Source of the DNA: Heterobilharzia americana
Lineage: Eukaryota > Platyhelminthes > Trematoda > Strigeidida > Schistosomatidae
Length of the DNA stretch: 64,000 nucleotides
NCBI GenBank assembly: GCA_944470555.2
Contig: OX104129.1
Location: 48,765,998 to 48,829,997 of the forward strand
Direction: 5' to 3'
Shown: in pieces, positions 60,501 through 64,000 of the stretch
How the letters are laid out: every line of letters starts with the position of its first letter
How positions within the stretch are numbered: the stretch's first letter is position 1
Made by a program: the position numbers and the translations under genes
The notes under the pieces: generated by a model
The model's input: the letters and a program-made list of their open reading frames with translations, nothing else
Database searches by the model: none
Told to the model about the DNA's origin: nothing

Positions 60501-61640
60501 CGACTTTGAGAAGGCCTTTGACAGCGTCGACCGAGAAGTAATTTGGAAACTGCTTCATTACTACGGAGTACCGCAAACCTTTATCCGCCTCATTCAACAA
60601 CTATATGAAGATGCCACACGCCAGCCAAGTAATTCACAATGGGAAGCTCAGTGATGCTTTTGAAGTGAAGACAGGAGTGAAACAAGGTTGCCTACTATCC
60701 CCCATGATATTCCTGATTGTGGTGGACTGGATGATGCAGCAAACAGTGGGGAGCGAGAAGAGGGGGATACGCTGGCTGGACTGCGGAAAAGAACCTAGAA
60801 GACTTGGATTTCACCAGTGATGACTTGTGCCTGATGTCACATAAACTTGAAGATCTGCAGGCAAAAACTAACGAGCTGACAGAAGAGGCAGCGAAGACGG
60901 GACTTCAAATGAATATAGAGAAGACAGAGGTGATGAAGATACCGCACCACCACCACCAACAACAACAACAAACTCCAGTCACCATCAGTGGGAGAAACTT
61001 AGACGAAGTAACCTCCTTCACTTATCTAGGAAGCACTGTTTCAACTACAGGCGGGACGGACGAAGACGTCAAAGTCGGAATCGGAAAAGCAAGACAGGCG
61101 TTCATTAGCCTGAAACCAGTGTGGAGATCTTCTGCACTCAGCATGTGGAACAAGATCCGGATTTTCAACACTAATGCCAGTCAAGTCAGTGCTCCTGTAT
61201 GGTTCAGAGACTTGGCGCGTCACGAAAGGCATTTCCAATAAACTACAGACATTCATCAACAACTGCCTACGCTGGCTCGATACTGAAGATCAGATGGATT
61301 GCCAGAAAGAATAAGCAACAAGGAGCTCTGGGAACGAACCAACTAAGAACCTATCGCAAAACAAATATGCACTGGGAGGAAGTGGAGATGGATTGGGCAT
61401 GCACTGAGAAGGCCGACTGAGGACATCACGCGTCAGGCCCTCGAGTGGAATCCGAAGGGGAAACGACGAGTTGGGCGTCCGAGGGTGACATGGAGGAGGT
61501 CGTGCGAGGAAAAAATGAGAGCTTGTGGGCTGTCGTGGAAACAGGTTCAAAAGATCTCAGAGAACAGAGTTCACTGGAGACGTGCTACTGAAGCCCTATG
61601 TTCCATTAGGAACCCAAGGGACTAATAATAATAATAATAT
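60501..61640 (+). mobile_element. RTE-like LINE (copy E), RT palm to 3' end
   Basis: The + strand starts exactly at the RT motif DFEKAFDSVDREVIWKLLHY, then KTGVKQGCLLSPMIFLIVVD, then LDFTSDDLCLMSHKLEDL (60808-60860; DD retained), TGLQMNIEKTEVMK, SFTYLGSTVSTTGGTDEDVK, QAFISLKPVWRSSAL, and the C-terminal ALEWNPKGKRRVGRP-type block. Only a few frameshifts are visible. 3' end ATTAGGAACCCAAGGGACTA then an AAT-rich repeat. 5' truncated at the palm. It is more diverged from A-D in the 3' block, hinting at a different subfamily. Confidence 0.88.
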
Positions 61641-62319
61641 CACCACAGCTGACAAACTCCTACTATCCAGTTTGAATTATAATTCCATACCCATTCCTAA
61701 ATGCATTCGCCGTAAATCTTGGCTATTAATAATTTAATGAAATTGATGAGAAGTTACTGAAAAGAATATTTTTCTTTTATATTTGACTTTTATTATCGTT
61801 AGCTTACAGACACAGAATGATCAGTCTTATTTAGAAAGTAGTCTTCAAAATCTCTTAACTATAAGAAGGCGTTCAGCTAACGATTTCGTTAACTTTTCTT
61901 TGGGAGTTTTCACTTTATATCAAAACAAAATTGTCTTTTCATATCACAAACTGAATTTTGATTCACAGTAAATAAAGGTGATCAGCTAAACTATGAAAGA
62001 TTAATAACAGTTTGTGACCAAATATTTTGATCAACAGATTTCACTAGATATATCAAAGTGTTCCAAGCTTTGGTTACTTGTTTCACTCGCCACTCCATTT
62101 CATGTCCCCTTCAGGGAGTACAACAAACAGTCTCAGATAATTTGTTTCTAACATTGATCTTACTAACGTTAAAATTAGGTAGTTGAAAAAAACTATCAAC
62201 TATGAGAGATATTAATGCATTTAATGGGCAGTTAGCAATAGGAAGTGATGCTAATTGAAATTCGTTTCTTTGACGTCATAATACCTGTTCAGATGACAAT
62301 AACGAAATCCTAAATTCCA
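61641..62319. other. No gene seen
   Basis: AT-rich sequence, no supported feature. Confidence 0.4.
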
Positions 62320-62321
62320 GG

Positions 62322-62680
62322 ATGGTATTCATCACAAACAGGCATGAATTAGAGAACCACTGAAAATCAGGAGATCTGGATGTCTGTTTCTTACCAGTAT
62401 GGAACTCTTGAGCAGTATTCACCGACGACCGCACCAGAAATCGAAATCAGGACCTTCAGGTTTCACGGTGAGCACATTAACCATTCAGCTGCTGCACTGG
62501 AGTTCACTAGCCCACACTTTCATGTTTCTGTCACTTCGTGACATAGCACGACTATCCACTTGGGTCTTTAGTTGCCTCCGCTACACTTCAGGCTGGTTGA
62601 CTCCACTAGTCAAAACTTCTCATTGGACCTTTCAGATTTCAACCTCGATGCACGTCACTGATAAGTACTACAGATTCACA
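62322..62680 (-). mobile_element. Hammerhead SINE family 2, old copy
   Basis: On the minus strand: a 5' region (CTAGTGGAGTCAACCAGCCT, and CATGTCACGAAGTGACAGAA-like stretch), a tRNA-like head with decayed B-box (CTGATTTCGATTTC), a hammerhead remnant (ACTGCTCAAGAGTTCCATAC then TGGTAAGAAACAG) and the tail to GATGAATACCATCCTGGAAT. The core is CTCAAGA, so inactive. Confidence 0.7.
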
Positions 62681-62719
62681 TAGTTTTGGGTTTATGAGGA
62701 TTTTATTTATTACATGCTA

Positions 62720-62810
62720 GTAGTGATCAAAGACTGACACCAGTTGGAAAAACATTGAAAACCTGAGAGCACTGGAAAGCTATTTCTATCTAGTATCCAA
62801 TCATAGATGT
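62720..62810 (-). repeat. SINE family 2 tail fragment
   Basis: TGATCAAAGACTGACACCAG then TTGGAAAAACATTG and AAACCTGAGAGCACTGG is the minus-strand tail and start of the hammerhead of the family. The rest is missing. Confidence 0.6.
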
Positions 62811-64000
62811 AGTCTATCTTACCCGAAGCCATTAAAATAAGCCACTATGGAATTTCTCTAAAAACCCACTTTGTTCCAATGTTTGTGATGAATATTTTGT
62901 TTGGCATGAGAATGAAAGATTAAACTGTTAGCAATGGATAGCAAAACTTCATAAAACCTACTAAAGGAATTAAGAAAAAAGTTGTATATGATAAAGTTTA
63001 ATTAATTGAGTATTGAATATGCAGTTTGCATAAATTCGCCATTGCAGTGTAACTGGAGGGTAGCTGTCTAGTTCTTAGCGCTGCAGACTGACCGAAATCT
63101 TTCCATCGTTTGTAGTGTAATGCAACACTGTAGCGAATGTCGATAGTCATCAGAAAGGCAATCTCGTATATTGATGTTCCATATGGATTCCACTCTGCTT
63201 CTCTCGATGCTTGATTCGGAGAATCCTCCACTTAGCTATTCAGAACACAGCTGATCAAGTAAACGGTAAGCACTAAAGAACAGACAGTTACATTGTTTAG
63301 CATCTTACGACCAATTTATGCACATAGTTCGGTCAACTAGGGACCAGTCATGATCTGAACAGTTAGGTGATGAAGTCCCTGATTTTACCGCTATAGAAAT
63401 GCCGAGGAAACACCACATGCTTCATGGTAGCAGATACATTTCGATGATGGCTCTTGACAAGCCTGAGACCCAAGTTTAAAGTCGGGTTTCCTGGCGATTA
63501 AGTCCTATAGTCCGACGCCAAAGGTAGGTAGAATCAGAAAAAAATATCTTTGAGACTCTGTTGAGGTAGGAAAACGTTAGATATAAGTGAAAGTCTGTCT
63601 GGTAATAAATGCTGAATTTCAAAGGCACGTCTTCTGCTTGATGATTTTGTTAAAAATCTTTCGATAATCCAGCGTTATCCAAATTTAAGACCAACATTCG
63701 ATGACCTAGCGTTGGATGAACTATCCTAATTCCCTTCACTATCATATTTAAGTACCTCTTGTGTTGTAAAGATTTACAGAACTTATTACTCTAACATAAT
63801 CCTAATTTTTCTTCCTAAAAGTTTTACTTAATTCATTGTTAATTTTAATTTACAAATGAGGCTCGATAGATTTTTCTGCATAAAAAACTATGAATTTCGG
63901 TCAAGCTAATTTATATGAATATCAAACTAATCCTTTACTTTATAACTGACCTATTTAGATTGCATAATCGATATGTACAACACACCTAACAGTAGGCGGG
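62811..64000. other. No gene seen
   Basis: An open frame at 62998-63231 on the minus strand lacks a known motif. 63340-63520 is slightly GC-richer and may be a repeat. Nothing firm. Confidence 0.35.

Overview
This window looks like a piece of a parasitic flatworm chromosome, most likely a schistosome or close relative. It is AT-rich, with long introns, GT-AG splice signals and a dense load of schistosome-style retroelements. These include RTE/SR2-like LINEs, a Ty3/gypsy LTR element, and tRNA-derived SINEs carrying hammerhead ribozyme motifs of the Sm-alpha type. The species call is inferred from these repeats and is not proven.

One host gene is clearly supported. It is the 3' half of a BRSK/SAD-type (brain-specific, AMPK-related) serine/threonine kinase on the + strand. 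Five exons can be placed with matching splice phases: 3327-4365, 16899-17695, 20067-20799, 34945-35176 and 36899-37272/37278. They encode the Ser/Pro-rich linker, the LGSPRFHR motif, the SWF motif, and the C-terminal kinase-associated (KA1-like) domain. The kinase and UBA domains are not in the window and should lie upstream of position 1. The fluke protein has very long low-complexity insertions, including about 220 residues inside the region joining the SWF motif to the KA1-like fold.

The introns hold the transposons. The 12.5-kb intron after the first visible exon contains an inverted, nearly head-to-head pair of hammerhead SINEs (8.6-9.0 kb). It also contains a complete-ended Ty3/gypsy element on the minus strand (10257-16486: two 284-bp LTRs, GTAT target duplication, PBS, PPT, gag, protease, RT, RNase H, integrase). 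That gypsy element is itself split by an RTE-like LINE (12500-14385). The 14.1-kb intron before exon 34945 holds an RTE copy (21.8-23.2 kb), several pieces of a second LINE family called X here (24.4-27.6, 31.4-32.6 and 33.3-34.0 kb), and further SINEs. The last visible intron holds two foldback MITE-like units.

After 37.3 kb I find no convincing host gene. The region is non-coding sequence with LINE copies (45.5-46.5, 55.6-58.2, 60.5-61.6 kb), a Penelope-like element fragment (53.4-53.7 kb), foldback repeats and SINEs. The most interesting signal is a SINE-like family whose hammerhead-bearing tail is present at both ends in inverted orientation (44.9-45.3, 47.5-47.8 and, degenerate, 59.5-59.8 kb). 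In the 47.5-kb copy both strands carry a hammerhead with an intact consensus core. Work was by eye only; no alignment or database search was run.
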